Assembly (NCBI GenBank): GCA_900768075.1
Contig: CAAGBN010000059.1
Location: 1 to 8,232, forward strand
Length of the DNA stretch: 8,232 nucleotides
Reading direction: 5' to 3'
Source of the DNA: Clostridia bacterium
GTDB taxonomy: Bacteria; Bacillota; Clostridia; Oscillospirales; Acutalibacteraceae
The notes beneath the pieces were generated by a model that was not told the origin of the DNA, made no database searches, and saw nothing but the letters and a program-made list of their open reading frames with translations. The position numbers were made by a program, and so were the translations under genes. Positions 1 to 5,592 of this stretch are shown piece by piece. The first letter of the stretch is position 1. Every line of letters begins with the position of its first letter.

Positions 1-13
1 GATGAACAGCGTA

Positions 14-66
14 GCGGTCAAAGCTCATAGGCGCTCCAAGCCGTAATGAGCTTTGGGAACCGCAAG
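14..66 (+). ncRNA. Long stem of a tRNA-like structured RNA (copy 1)
   Basis: This stretch folds into a long imperfect hairpin. GCGGT (14-18) pairs with ACCGC (59-63), CAAAGCTCAT (19-28) pairs with ATGAGCTTTG (46-55), and a short inner stem GGC/GCC (30-32/40-42) closes the seven-base loop GCTCCAA (33-39). A three-base bulge, GGA (56-58), sits on the 3' side and is complementary to UCC (35-37) in the loop. The element runs into a tRNA T arm and CCA end at 105, so it is probably the body of a single transcript whose 5' end lies before the window. A second copy lies at 260-312 with only two differences. I do not recognise a named RNA family. The fold is seen in the sequence; that it is transcribed is inferred from the downstream terminator. 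Confidence 0.55.
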
Positions 67-77
67 TCGTGGGTGTC

Positions 78-105
78 ACAGGTTCGAGTCCTGTTTGAGG
101 CGCCA
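78..105 (+). tRNA. 3' end of a tRNA or tRNA-like gene (T arm, acceptor strand, CCA)
   Basis: ACAGG (78-82), T loop TTCGAGT (83-89) and CCTGT (90-94) form a perfect five-pair T arm. It is followed by a seven-base acceptor 3' strand TTGAGGC (95-101), discriminator G (102) and encoded CCA (103-105). The matching acceptor 5' strand would read GCCTCAA, and it is not present in positions 1-30. The body before the T arm is not a normal cloverleaf: a long hairpin (14-63) and a 14-base linker (64-77) stand where the anticodon and variable arms should be. It is either the tail of a tRNA gene with an enlarged arm whose 5' half is upstream of the window, or a tRNA 3' end fused to another structured element. 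No amino-acid identity can be assigned. Confidence 0.55.
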
Positions 106-110
106 AAAAG

Positions 111-140
111 AAAACCACTCATTCGAGTGGTTTTTCTTTT
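111..140 (+). terminator. Intrinsic terminator of the tRNA-like transcript
   Basis: AAACCACTC (112-120), loop ATTC and GAGTGGTTT (125-133) form a nine-pair stem followed by a T-rich run to 140. It starts six bases after the CCA, which is the usual arrangement at the end of a tRNA transcription unit. Confidence 0.85.
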
Positions 141-181
141 TGCTCTTTAAATCTGATTTAAACTGTGTAACTGTGTTTCCA

Positions 182-253
182 CAGATGCATCTGCGGCTGT
201 TATCTGCATCGTCACCGAAGCGCTCGCAGTGCGAGATGAAGCGAGGTGAGGAT
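182..253 (+). repeat. Hairpin-rich non-coding stretch before copy 2
   Basis: This stretch is dense in palindromes. CAGATGCATCTG (182-193) is a perfect 12-bp palindrome. CTCGC-AGT-GCGAG (223-235) is a five-pair stem with a three-base loop. It is enclosed by TCACC (212-216) and GGTGA (245-249), and by ATC (208-210) and GAT (251-253). GAAGCG occurs on both sides of the central hairpin (217-222 and 238-243). No coding signal is convincing here. It directly precedes the second copy of the tRNA-like long stem and may be the 5' part of the same structured unit. Confidence 0.45.
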
Positions 254-259
254 GGCGCA

Positions 260-338
260 GCGGTCAAAGCTCATAGGCGCACCAAGCCGTAATGAGCTTT
301 GGGTACCGCAAGAGAGGTGTCACAGATTTATTTTCTGT
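260..338 (+). repeat. Second, diverged copy of the tRNA-like element
   Basis: Positions 260-312 match 14-66 at all but two bases. They form the same stems: GCGGT/ACCGC (260-264/305-309), CAAAGCTCAT/ATGAGCTTTG (265-274/292-301), GGC/GCC, and loop GCACCAA with bulge GGT. The two differences keep loop and bulge complementary, ACC with GGU here against UCC with GGA in copy 1. Further on, GGTGTCACAG is shared and a T-arm-like stem survives: ACAGA (322-326), loop TTTATTT, TCTGT (334-338). The TTCGA T loop, the acceptor strand and the CCA are lost. No terminator follows on this strand, and the end overlaps the 3' end of the repressor gene on the other strand. It may be a decayed duplicate or an element now serving another role. 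Confidence 0.6.
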
Positions 339-537
339 TTATATCCAACTCAAGTAATTCATCAGCGCTGACTTTATAAAATTCGCATAACTTTTTGAAA
401 TCTTCAATGGCAAGTTTTGCTCGTCTTTTTTCTATATGGTCATAGCCTTGCTGTGACTTTTCAATAATTTTACCTATATCTTTTTGAGAAAGGTCATTGT
501 CCACTCTAAGTGCAATTAGTTTGTCTAGATAATCCAT
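328..537 (-). CDS. Small Xre-family helix-turn-helix transcriptional repressor
   Basis: The 69-residue protein is essentially a single Cro/C1-type helix-turn-helix domain. The segment LSQKDIGKIIEKSQQGYDHIEKRRAKL (broadly residues 18-45) has the family's pattern of two helices around a turn followed by a polar recognition helix, and the tail FYKVSADELLEL is the usual last helix. The reading frame is open upstream to 633, but I chose the ATG at 537 because AGAGGTGATA lies just before it and because the upstream extension would cover the promoter and operators. It is transcribed divergently from the membrane protein at 699. Two palindromes with ACTC/GAGT half-sites lie between them, so it most likely represses itself and its neighbour. 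Its stop codon (328-330) falls in the T-arm-like loop of the repeat copy on the opposite strand. DNA binding is family knowledge; the targets are inferred. Confidence 0.85.
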   Translation of the reverse strand: MDYLDKLIALRVDNDLSQKDIGKIIEKSQQGYDHIEKRRAKLAIEDFKKLCEFYKVSADELLELDINRK

Positions 538-560
538 ATTTATCACCTCTAGACAAATAT

Positions 561-588
561 ACAATACTCTGATTTTGAGTATTGACAA
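561..588 (-). promoter_or_regulatory. Probable promoter of the Xre repressor gene
   Basis: On the minus strand TTGTCA (588-583) serves as -35 and TATTGT (566-561) as -10, with a 16-bp spacer. The -35 matches consensus at five of six bases and the -10 at four of six, so it is weaker than the opposing promoter. The spacer contains the palindromic operator at 564-582, which fits autoregulation. Confidence 0.5.
564..582. promoter_or_regulatory. Operator palindrome A (probable Xre site)
   Basis: ATACTC (564-569) and GAGTAT (577-582) form an inverted repeat around a seven-base centre. It shares the ACTC/GAGT half-site with operator B, 25 bp away centre to centre. It lies between the -35 and -10 of the repressor's own promoter. 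Confidence 0.55.
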
Positions 589-610
589 TAACTCAAACAT
601 TGAGTATAAT
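582..610 (+). promoter_or_regulatory. Consensus sigma-A promoter for the membrane-protein gene
   Basis: TTGACA (582-587) and TATAAT (605-610) are both perfect consensus and are separated by exactly 17 bp. Transcription would start near 617 and leave about 80 bases of leader before the ATG at 699. The spacer is almost filled by palindrome B, so a bound repressor would block RNA polymerase. A perfect promoter makes sense only if it is normally repressed. Confidence 0.8.
591..605. promoter_or_regulatory. Operator palindrome B (probable Xre site)
   Basis: ACTCAA (591-596), ACA, TTGAGT (600-605) is a perfect inverted repeat. It sits in the spacer of the plus-strand promoter and touches its -10 box. 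It shares the half-site ACTC/GAGT with operator A. Confidence 0.6.
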
Positions 611-698
611 TGATACAATACAACTATTGCCAATTTTAACCATTGAAAAATATTTGCTGTTGTTGTATTATAAAATTAAATAATAAAGGAGTAATAAA

Positions 699-1559
699 AT
701 GGCAGAATTATTTAGCAACAAAAAAGAGCGTGTAAACAAACCGAACAATCAGGATACAAAATATAACAGCAGTATAGCTAATTTATTGCTTGTTGTAGCT
801 TTTAGCGTGATTAATATTGTTTTGCTTGTAACAAATGCAAATACATATTTTTTGTTTTCGGCATTCATACCATACTTCGTAGTTGATTACGGAATGTATT
901 TCTGTGGTCTTTATCCTGAAGAGTATTATTACGATGTGCCTGATATGATTTTTGCAGACAAGTCTTATATGGTTATCGCTATTGCTGTAGCGGTCATTAT
1001 TCTGTTGATTTATCTTTTGTGCTGGTACCTTGCCAAAAAGAAAAAGATCGGTGCTGTGATTTTTGCTTTAGTATTTTTTATAATTGATACAGTTGCGATG
1101 CTTTGGTTGACAGGCTTTTCAACAGATTCTATTTTTGATATCCTTATTCATATTTGGGTGATTTACTATATGATTATTGCTATAGCAACATATAAAAAAT
1201 TGAAAAAAACACCCGAATGTGAGTGTTGCCAGGAAACTGATAGCGAAGAAAATATGGATACAGATATTGAAATTACAGGTAATTCAAAAGTTTTAAGAGT
1301 TGCAGAAGATGTAAAATGTAGAGTTTTTCTCGAAGCAGAAGTTGCGGGTATGCACATAGTTTATAGACGGGTGAAATGTATAAATGAGCTTGTTATAAAT
1401 GGTTGTGTTTATGATGAATACGAAGCCGTGGTAGAGTATCCACATACCCTTATAGCTTATATCAATGGTCATAAAGTTGAGGCGTGCAGCGATAAGTCTT
1501 CAAGATTAAAAATACTTGTGGATTCAGAATTGATTGCAAAGAAAATGAGAATTATTTGA
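699..1559 (+). CDS. Multi-pass membrane protein of unknown function with C-terminal cytosolic domain
   Basis: This 286-residue protein starts at ATG 699 behind AAAGGAG (685-691) at seven-base spacing. Residues 1-24 are polar and lysine/asparagine-rich. Hydrophobic segments follow at about 26-45, 50-68, 90-111, 117-138 and 144-164, giving four or five membrane helices with positive KKKK and KKLKK stretches at helix ends. A hydrophilic linker (166-195) carries a cysteine cluster, CECC (174-177), and a run of acidic residues. The last 90 residues (196-286) look like a compact beta-rich domain containing INGCVYDEYEAVVEYPHTL and INGHKVEAC. I recall similar tails in other clostridial hypothetical proteins, but I cannot name a family. 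It is controlled by a consensus promoter with an operator in the spacer and faces a repressor gene, so it is probably kept off until a signal arrives. Function unknown. Confidence 0.8.
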   Translation: MAELFSNKKERVNKPNNQDTKYNSSIANLLLVVAFSVINIVLLVTNANTYFLFSAFIPYFVVDYGMYFCGLYPEEYYYDVPDMIFADKSYMVIAIAVAVIILLIYLLCWYLAKKKKIGAVIFALVFFIIDTVAMLWLTGFSTDSIFDILIHIWVIYYMIIAIATYKKLKKTPECECCQETDSEENMDTDIEITGNSKVLRVAEDVKCRVFLEAEVAGMHIVYRRVKCINELVINGCVYDEYEAVVEYPHTLIAYINGHKVEACSDKSSRLKILVDSELIAKKMRII

Positions 1560-1578
1560 GTTTATTAAATTCCTATTT

Positions 1579-1605
1579 GGCGGTGCATCACTTACACTTA
1601 CCGCC
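1579..1605. repeat. GC-rich inverted repeat in the convergent gap
   Basis: GGCGGT (1579-1584) and ACCGCC (1600-1605) could pair across a 15-base loop, and a C-rich run follows to about 1620. There is no U tract, so it is unlikely to be a terminator. It stands out from the AT-rich surroundings and may be a remnant of a repeat. Confidence 0.25.
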
Positions 1606-1632
1606 CACCCCACCCGCGTCCCAATAAAAGAC

Positions 1633-1677
1633 AAAAAATAACCGCAAGCCACCTGACTTGCGGTTAAACTATTTTTA
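1633..1677. terminator. Bidirectional terminator between convergent genes
   Basis: AACCGCAAG (1640-1648) and CTTGCGGTT (1657-1665) form a nine-pair stem with an eight-base loop. Read on the minus strand it is followed by ATTTTTTG, so it ends the phosphoesterase transcript, although the stem lies just outside that reading frame's stop. Read on the plus strand it is followed by AAACTATTTTT, a weaker tract that would serve the membrane-protein gene. Confidence 0.75.
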
Positions 1678-1679
1678 TA

Positions 1680-2900
1680 TCAGAATAACTGTATGTTCTT
1701 GAAGATATGCACCACACCGCGCATAAAATCCATAAAGCTCATATCATCAGCTACCGCGATTCTCACGAGACTGCAAAGCTTTGTGAACCAGCCTGTGGTA
1801 TCAATATCGTAGAGGATTCTTGCCTCGTAAAGCTTGTCGATTTCGGGATATACATCTGAAATTGTAAGACAGTAGGTTTCAAAGCTTTCAGGGGCATTTT
1901 CGTCAATAACAAAAACTCTTGCACCAATGTTGATGTCGTTGTAAGCGTTGAAGCCGATGGTGGGTGTGTTGATAATCTTGATGCCCTTGTGGTCTATTTC
2001 AAAGGAATTCTCATGGTCGTGACCGCTGACTGTTGCAAGCACATCGCCCATTTCAAGCATTGCATCAAACTGTCCGTTGTTGTAATAAGGGGGACAGGGA
2101 TATTCGCGAAGCTCGCCGATTGCACCTTCCGGAAGCTTGTAAAACTTATTGCTGTCGTTAAGAGGGTTCTTTTTTCTGACGATACGGCCAAACCATAATA
2201 ATTTGGTCTGCTGCAGTGCATCGTAAATCTCGGGTACAATAATATGCTGGAAGTTTATTGAGGGTACAACCTCACAGCCGTTTTCTTCTGTAAGCTTTGC
2301 TGATGTTTCCTTGTACCACTCAATCTGCTCTTTGTATACACAGGCATAACCACCATATTCGTTTTCGGTGTTATATGTACCTGAGTCAATGAGCCAGAGG
2401 TTAAAGCCGTAGCCGCTGCCGTCGCTTTTCAAAATGGGGAGATTATATGTACCAACTCGATCTTCGAAGCAGAAGCCTGCTTTGCCTACATAACAGTCAT
2501 AGCTTTCATATACCGAGAGCTGATGCTCTTTGGTTGATTTTGTTTCTTCGTCATCGTGATTGCCGAATACTGCCGCAACCTTGATGTTTCTTTCCTGGAA
2601 GATATCCATAAACTCTCTTATGGCTTTTTCTGCATCCTCTTCTTCGGGAATGTCATAACCTGAAACATTATCACCTGTGAGAACAATGAGGTCAGGCTGT
2701 ACCTTATCAACGGTTTTTTCGATGTAATCACGGGTAAGCTCATTGATGGGATAACCGTCCTGAATGTCACTGATGTTGAGAATGGTGAACTTTCCGTCAT
2801 CGTTGAATTTGAGTGCGGTATCCTCTTCTGCGTATACAAAAGTAGTAAAGCAGGTAGCAAGGATAATTACGCTTAAAATAAAAGATAAAGCTTTTTTCAT
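1680..2900 (-). CDS. Secreted calcineurin-like metallophosphoesterase
   Basis: The 406-residue protein begins with a signal peptide (KK, hydrophobic core at about 5-20, likely cleavage after VYA, residue 24). The two-metal phosphoesterase motifs follow in order: SDIQ (44-47, metal-binding Asp45), GDN (76-78), GNHDDE (113-118), a histidine in FQH (219) and GHDH (293-296). These are the blocks of the calcineurin-like (PF00149) superfamily, which cleaves phosphomono- or diesters with Mn, Fe or Zn. The overall order resembles the Dcr2/YkoQ-like extracellular branch. In the first block the usual DxH histidine is a glutamine (Gln47). ATG 2900 is preceded by GGAGGA at eight-base spacing and by a strong promoter. 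It should act outside the membrane; its substrate (nucleotides, phospholipid head groups or phospho-sugars) cannot be read from sequence. No lipobox or anchor is seen. Confidence 0.9.
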   Translation of the reverse strand: MKKALSFILSVIILATCFTTFVYAEEDTALKFNDDGKFTILNISDIQDGYPINELTRDYIEKTVDKVQPDLIVLTGDNVSGYDIPEEEDAEKAIREFMDIFQERNIKVAAVFGNHDDEETKSTKEHQLSVYESYDCYVGKAGFCFEDRVGTYNLPILKSDGSGYGFNLWLIDSGTYNTENEYGGYACVYKEQIEWYKETSAKLTEENGCEVVPSINFQHIIVPEIYDALQQTKLLWFGRIVRKKNPLNDSNKFYKLPEGAIGELREYPCPPYYNNGQFDAMLEMGDVLATVSGHDHENSFEIDHKGIKIINTPTIGFNAYNDINIGARVFVIDENAPESFETYCLTISDVYPEIDKLYEARILYDIDTTGWFTKLCSLVRIAVADDMSFMDFMRGVVHIFKNIQLF

Positions 2901-2924
2901 TTTTGTATTCCTCCTTTTTTATAT

Positions 2925-2953
2925 ATTATAGAATAAAAGTGTAAATTTTTCAA
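2925..2953 (-). promoter_or_regulatory. Sigma-A promoter of the metallophosphoesterase gene
   Basis: On the minus strand TTGAAA (2953-2948) and TATAAT (2930-2925) are separated by 17 bp. The -10 is perfect and the -35 matches five of six consensus bases. The leader is short and runs straight into the GGAGGA ribosome binding site at 2914-2909. Confidence 0.8.
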
Positions 2954-3024
2954 TGGTTTAAAGATAGTGAATGTATATTTAATTATGTAATGTGATTCTT
3001 AGAAAATAAAAACAACCTATCAAC

Positions 3025-3053
3025 TTGCATTTGAAAAGAGCTTATGTTAAAAT
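3025..3053 (+). promoter_or_regulatory. Probable promoter of the kinase-peptidase-glycosidase operon
   Basis: TTGCAT (3025-3030) and TAAAAT (3048-3053) have a 17-bp spacer. Each hexamer matches consensus at four or five of six positions. It is the best plus-strand candidate in the 168-bp divergent gap and lies 37 bp before the chosen start of the kinase gene. Confidence 0.5.
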
Positions 3054-3089
3054 CAAATCAGAAAATATGTGATAAAGGAACGTTTGACT

Positions 3090-4031
3090 ATGAAACTTCT
3101 TGATAACAGTGACAAGCATCTGTTGCCTCTTATACCTGAGGTTATCCTCAATAAGCTCGGTAAGGCGGTTGATGAGCTGAATTTTATCGGTGGCGGTAGC
3201 TTCGGCAGAGTCTATAAGGCTATGCTTTCAGACGGTGAGGTGCTTGCGGTTAAAGCCTATAAGCTTCAGGGTGACCAGTACGGTGAAGCAAAACAACTTA
3301 AAATTTTATCTGAAAATACAAGCGTTAAAATACCAGAGGTTGTTTTTACATATGAAGACGAGGATACTGCTATTCTTGCAATGACCTTTGTCGAGGGTAA
3401 GAATGTACTCGAGCCGGTGTTTCTTCTCAGAAGCAAGGCGCAAAAGAAGGACTTTGCCGATGCAGTTATTGACGGTATGCTTCAGTGGCACAGCGTGACA
3501 AACGATAAATTCGGCAGTCTTACTGCACCCGAGTATGACAGCTGGTACGATTATTACAAAAAAGAAAAGCAGGAGCCATGGCTTGAAGGCTTCAGGGGCC
3601 TTGCCAAAAACAAAAAGCTCAGCAAAAACAGAGTAAGGGTGCTTGAAGAAGCGACAGAGCTCTTCAATAGCTTACCGCAGGAGGACTCAAAGCCCGTGCT
3701 TATTCACGCTGACCTTAACATTATGAATATTATGGCTGACCCGAAGACTTTGGAGCTGATTGCTTTCATTGATCCCAACGGATGTATGTGGGCGCACAGA
3801 GAATATGATTTATATCAGTTCCGCAATATGTGGGGCGATGCTTACGGCCTTTATGAAGCCTATAAAGAAAAGTGTCAGCTTTCGCCTTATGCAGACTTCC
3901 GTGTGGCTTATTACGGTGCCATGCACGAGGTATCAATGAGACTCAAGGTTGGTCACGTTATACCTTTATGGGAGGATCTCAATATAAGACGCCTTAAGAA
4001 AGAAATGAAAAAGCTTAAAGAAACGATGTGA
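3090..4031 (+). CDS. Phosphotransferase of the APH/choline-kinase fold
   Basis: Taken from ATG 3090 the protein has 313 residues. AAAGGAA (3074-3080) sits about ten bases upstream, whereas a possible GTG at 3069 has no site before it and would put the ribosome binding site inside the gene. Kinase-fold landmarks are clear: glycine-rich loop IGGGSFGRVYKA (33-44), nucleotide-binding lysine in AVKAY (Lys55), a possible partner Glu66, the catalytic loop HADLNIMN (206-213, with Asp208 and Asn213) and metal-binding Asp228 in FIDPNG. This fits the aminoglycoside phosphotransferase family (PF01636), which also contains choline, homoserine and N-acetylhexosamine kinases. The substrate is a small molecule of unknown identity; resistance is not implied. 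It is cytoplasmic with no signal peptide, and it is first in a probable operon, four bases before the next start. Confidence 0.85.
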   Translation: MKLLDNSDKHLLPLIPEVILNKLGKAVDELNFIGGGSFGRVYKAMLSDGEVLAVKAYKLQGDQYGEAKQLKILSENTSVKIPEVVFTYEDEDTAILAMTFVEGKNVLEPVFLLRSKAQKKDFADAVIDGMLQWHSVTNDKFGSLTAPEYDSWYDYYKKEKQEPWLEGFRGLAKNKKLSKNRVRVLEEATELFNSLPQEDSKPVLIHADLNIMNIMADPKTLELIAFIDPNGCMWAHREYDLYQFRNMWGDAYGLYEAYKEKCQLSPYADFRVAYYGAMHEVSMRLKVGHVIPLWEDLNIRRLKKEMKKLKETM

Positions 4032-4035
4032 TTGA

Positions 4036-5535
4036 ATGAAGAAAACAGTAAAAAGGATAACGGCTATGCTAATGTGTATTTGCATAGCTTTGGGCTGTGC
4101 TTCATCTGCCGTTTGTGTGAATGATGTTTACCCCGAAAGCGAGCATAATTATCAGAATAATTTATCACAAACCTGGCACTATGATTACGGTGAGGATGCC
4201 GATGCTTTATTTGTTAGCTTTTCTGAAAAGACAAGTTTTGAAAAACCGACTCTTTCAACCCTCCCGGGTATAAAAGACTCAAAGGCAATTATTATCGGCG
4301 GTATTGATAAGATTACCAAAACAGGTGACAAGCTTATTGTTACAGCGAAAGACGGTTATTCACGTACTGCAACGGGTACTGAGCTTGCAGGTAAGACTTT
4401 ATATATTCCCGGTAATGAATTTGATATAAAGCTTGTAACCGATTCAAGTGTAACAGATTATGGCTTTTCTATTGATAGAATTTCCCATACTCCACCTGAA
4501 GATGTGGCTGTGATTACATATTATTGCTGTGATACCTGTGGTATGATAAAGGAGTTTTGCTATAACAAGGGCGAAGAAATAAAGGTCGGTGCAGATCTTT
4601 ATTGCGATCTTGATAACTCTGCATTTGTCAGCTGGGTAAGTGAAGACTCAAAAGAATATTATGAGGGTGAGACTATGGAATTTGCTTCGGCAAAGCTCAC
4701 TGCAAGAAGAGTGCCCTTGCTTCTTGAAAGTAACGAGGTCTTAAGCTTTTCAAACTCTGATCCTTATTTTGACCCGGACTATAACGGCGGTTATTATCTG
4801 ACAAAAGAAGATTACCGAATGATGCAGAAGAATATATATAAGGTGTTCGGTATAGGCGTACTGCCTGCAGTGGGTCTGTCTGTTGCATTGGCTACTTATC
4901 CCGATTGGTATTGGAACGGCTCTTGCTACGGTATGTCAACTCTTGCATTTCTTCAGCATTACTCGGTTTTAGATGTGCTTTCAGACAGAAACGAGAAAAG
5001 CTTATCCGAGCTTACAAATGAAGATGATATTCTCAGTCTGATTAACTATTATCAGTGGTCGGCATCAGGCAGCTTCCTTTGTGAAAACTTCTCTTTGAAC
5101 AAAGGCTCAAAGATGTATTCACAGCAGCTCAGAGAGGTTTATGAGTCCGTTGAAAAGGGCAATATAGTTCTGTTTACATACTATACAGGCGAAACCTTCA
5201 AAACCAGCGGTCATACTGTCCTTCTCACAGGCGCATACACGCAGAAGGACGGTACAAAGGTACTCGTTACATATGATCCTAACCGACCTGAGGATTACAC
5301 CTCCAAAGCCTTTACTCAGAGATTTTATATAGACTCCGACTTCAAAACCATAAAAAGAGCTTATGACTATCCCACTAACGACTGGTATATGGAGTACGGT
5401 GAGTTTAACTGGACAGATGATTATAAGCATTTTGAAGCCTTTGATATAAACGGCAAAGGCAGGGTGTTACCCTGGTATTCGCACTATTTCAGTCAGATTT
5501 CAAGAACAATAAAAACACTTTTCAGCCTTATATAA
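4036..5535 (+). CDS. Exported papain/C39-like cysteine-peptidase-fold protein with CUB-like N-terminus
   Basis: The 499-residue protein has an export signal (KKTVKR, then a hydrophobic core to about residue 20). IALGC at 17-21 could be a lipobox, giving a lipoprotein anchored at Cys21; cleavage after SSA (25) is the alternative. Residues about 47-150 resemble the CUB-like beta-sandwich of clostridial surface proteins, with ELAGKTLYIPGN and YGFSI typical of its second half. A cysteine-rich stretch, YYCCDTCG (162-169), leads into a short repeat-like segment (to about 215). The C-terminal half carries a probable Cys-His-Asp triad: Cys297 in NGSCYGMS, His393 in SGHTVLL and Asp414 in YDPN. This order suits papain-like/C39-like peptidases, so hydrolysis of surface or host proteins is likely but unproven. 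Its ATG follows the kinase stop by four bases with only a weak ribosome binding site, which suggests translational coupling. Confidence 0.75.
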   Translation: MKKTVKRITAMLMCICIALGCASSAVCVNDVYPESEHNYQNNLSQTWHYDYGEDADALFVSFSEKTSFEKPTLSTLPGIKDSKAIIIGGIDKITKTGDKLIVTAKDGYSRTATGTELAGKTLYIPGNEFDIKLVTDSSVTDYGFSIDRISHTPPEDVAVITYYCCDTCGMIKEFCYNKGEEIKVGADLYCDLDNSAFVSWVSEDSKEYYEGETMEFASAKLTARRVPLLLESNEVLSFSNSDPYFDPDYNGGYYLTKEDYRMMQKNIYKVFGIGVLPAVGLSVALATYPDWYWNGSCYGMSTLAFLQHYSVLDVLSDRNEKSLSELTNEDDILSLINYYQWSASGSFLCENFSLNKGSKMYSQQLREVYESVEKGNIVLFTYYTGETFKTSGHTVLLTGAYTQKDGTKVLVTYDPNRPEDYTSKAFTQRFYIDSDFKTIKRAYDYPTNDWYMEYGEFNWTDDYKHFEAFDINGKGRVLPWYSHYFSQISRTIKTLFSLI

Positions 5536-5541
5536 TATAAG

Positions 5542-5564
5542 TACCCTGCCTGAGCGGTAGGGTA
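5542..5564 (+). promoter_or_regulatory. Intergenic hairpin without U tract
   Basis: TACCCTGCC (5542-5550) and GGTAGGGTA (5556-5564) form a nine-pair stem including one G-U pair around loop TGAGC. An A-rich run, not a T run, follows, so it does not look like a terminator. Between two co-oriented genes it may be an RNA processing or stability site. Confidence 0.5.
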
Positions 5565-5592
5565 TACAGTAAAAAAAACGGAGGTTAACATT

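Noticed and set aside
14..63. Group I intron in a tRNA anticodon loop
   Set aside because: About 40 bases is far too short for a self-splicing intron and no conserved core is present.
1..105. Complete ordinary tRNA gene
   Set aside because: A D arm can be forced (AGC 8-10 with GCT 23-25, D loop with GCGGTCAAA), but the acceptor strand then fails to pair, the anticodon loop lacks U33 and the variable region becomes over 30 bases.
53..292. Open frame of 79 codons on the plus strand
   Set aside because: It runs through the tRNA tail, the terminator and the structured repeat, and it has no ribosome binding site.
182..338. CRISPR array
   Set aside because: Only two copies of one repeat, imperfect palindromes, no regular spacers and no cas genes.
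538..633. N-terminal extension of the repressor to 633
   Set aside because: It would translate the promoter and operator region, and a good ribosome binding site precedes the ATG at 537.
3069..3089. GTG start for the kinase gene
   Set aside because: It would add seven residues, has no ribosome binding site and contains the site that serves ATG 3090.
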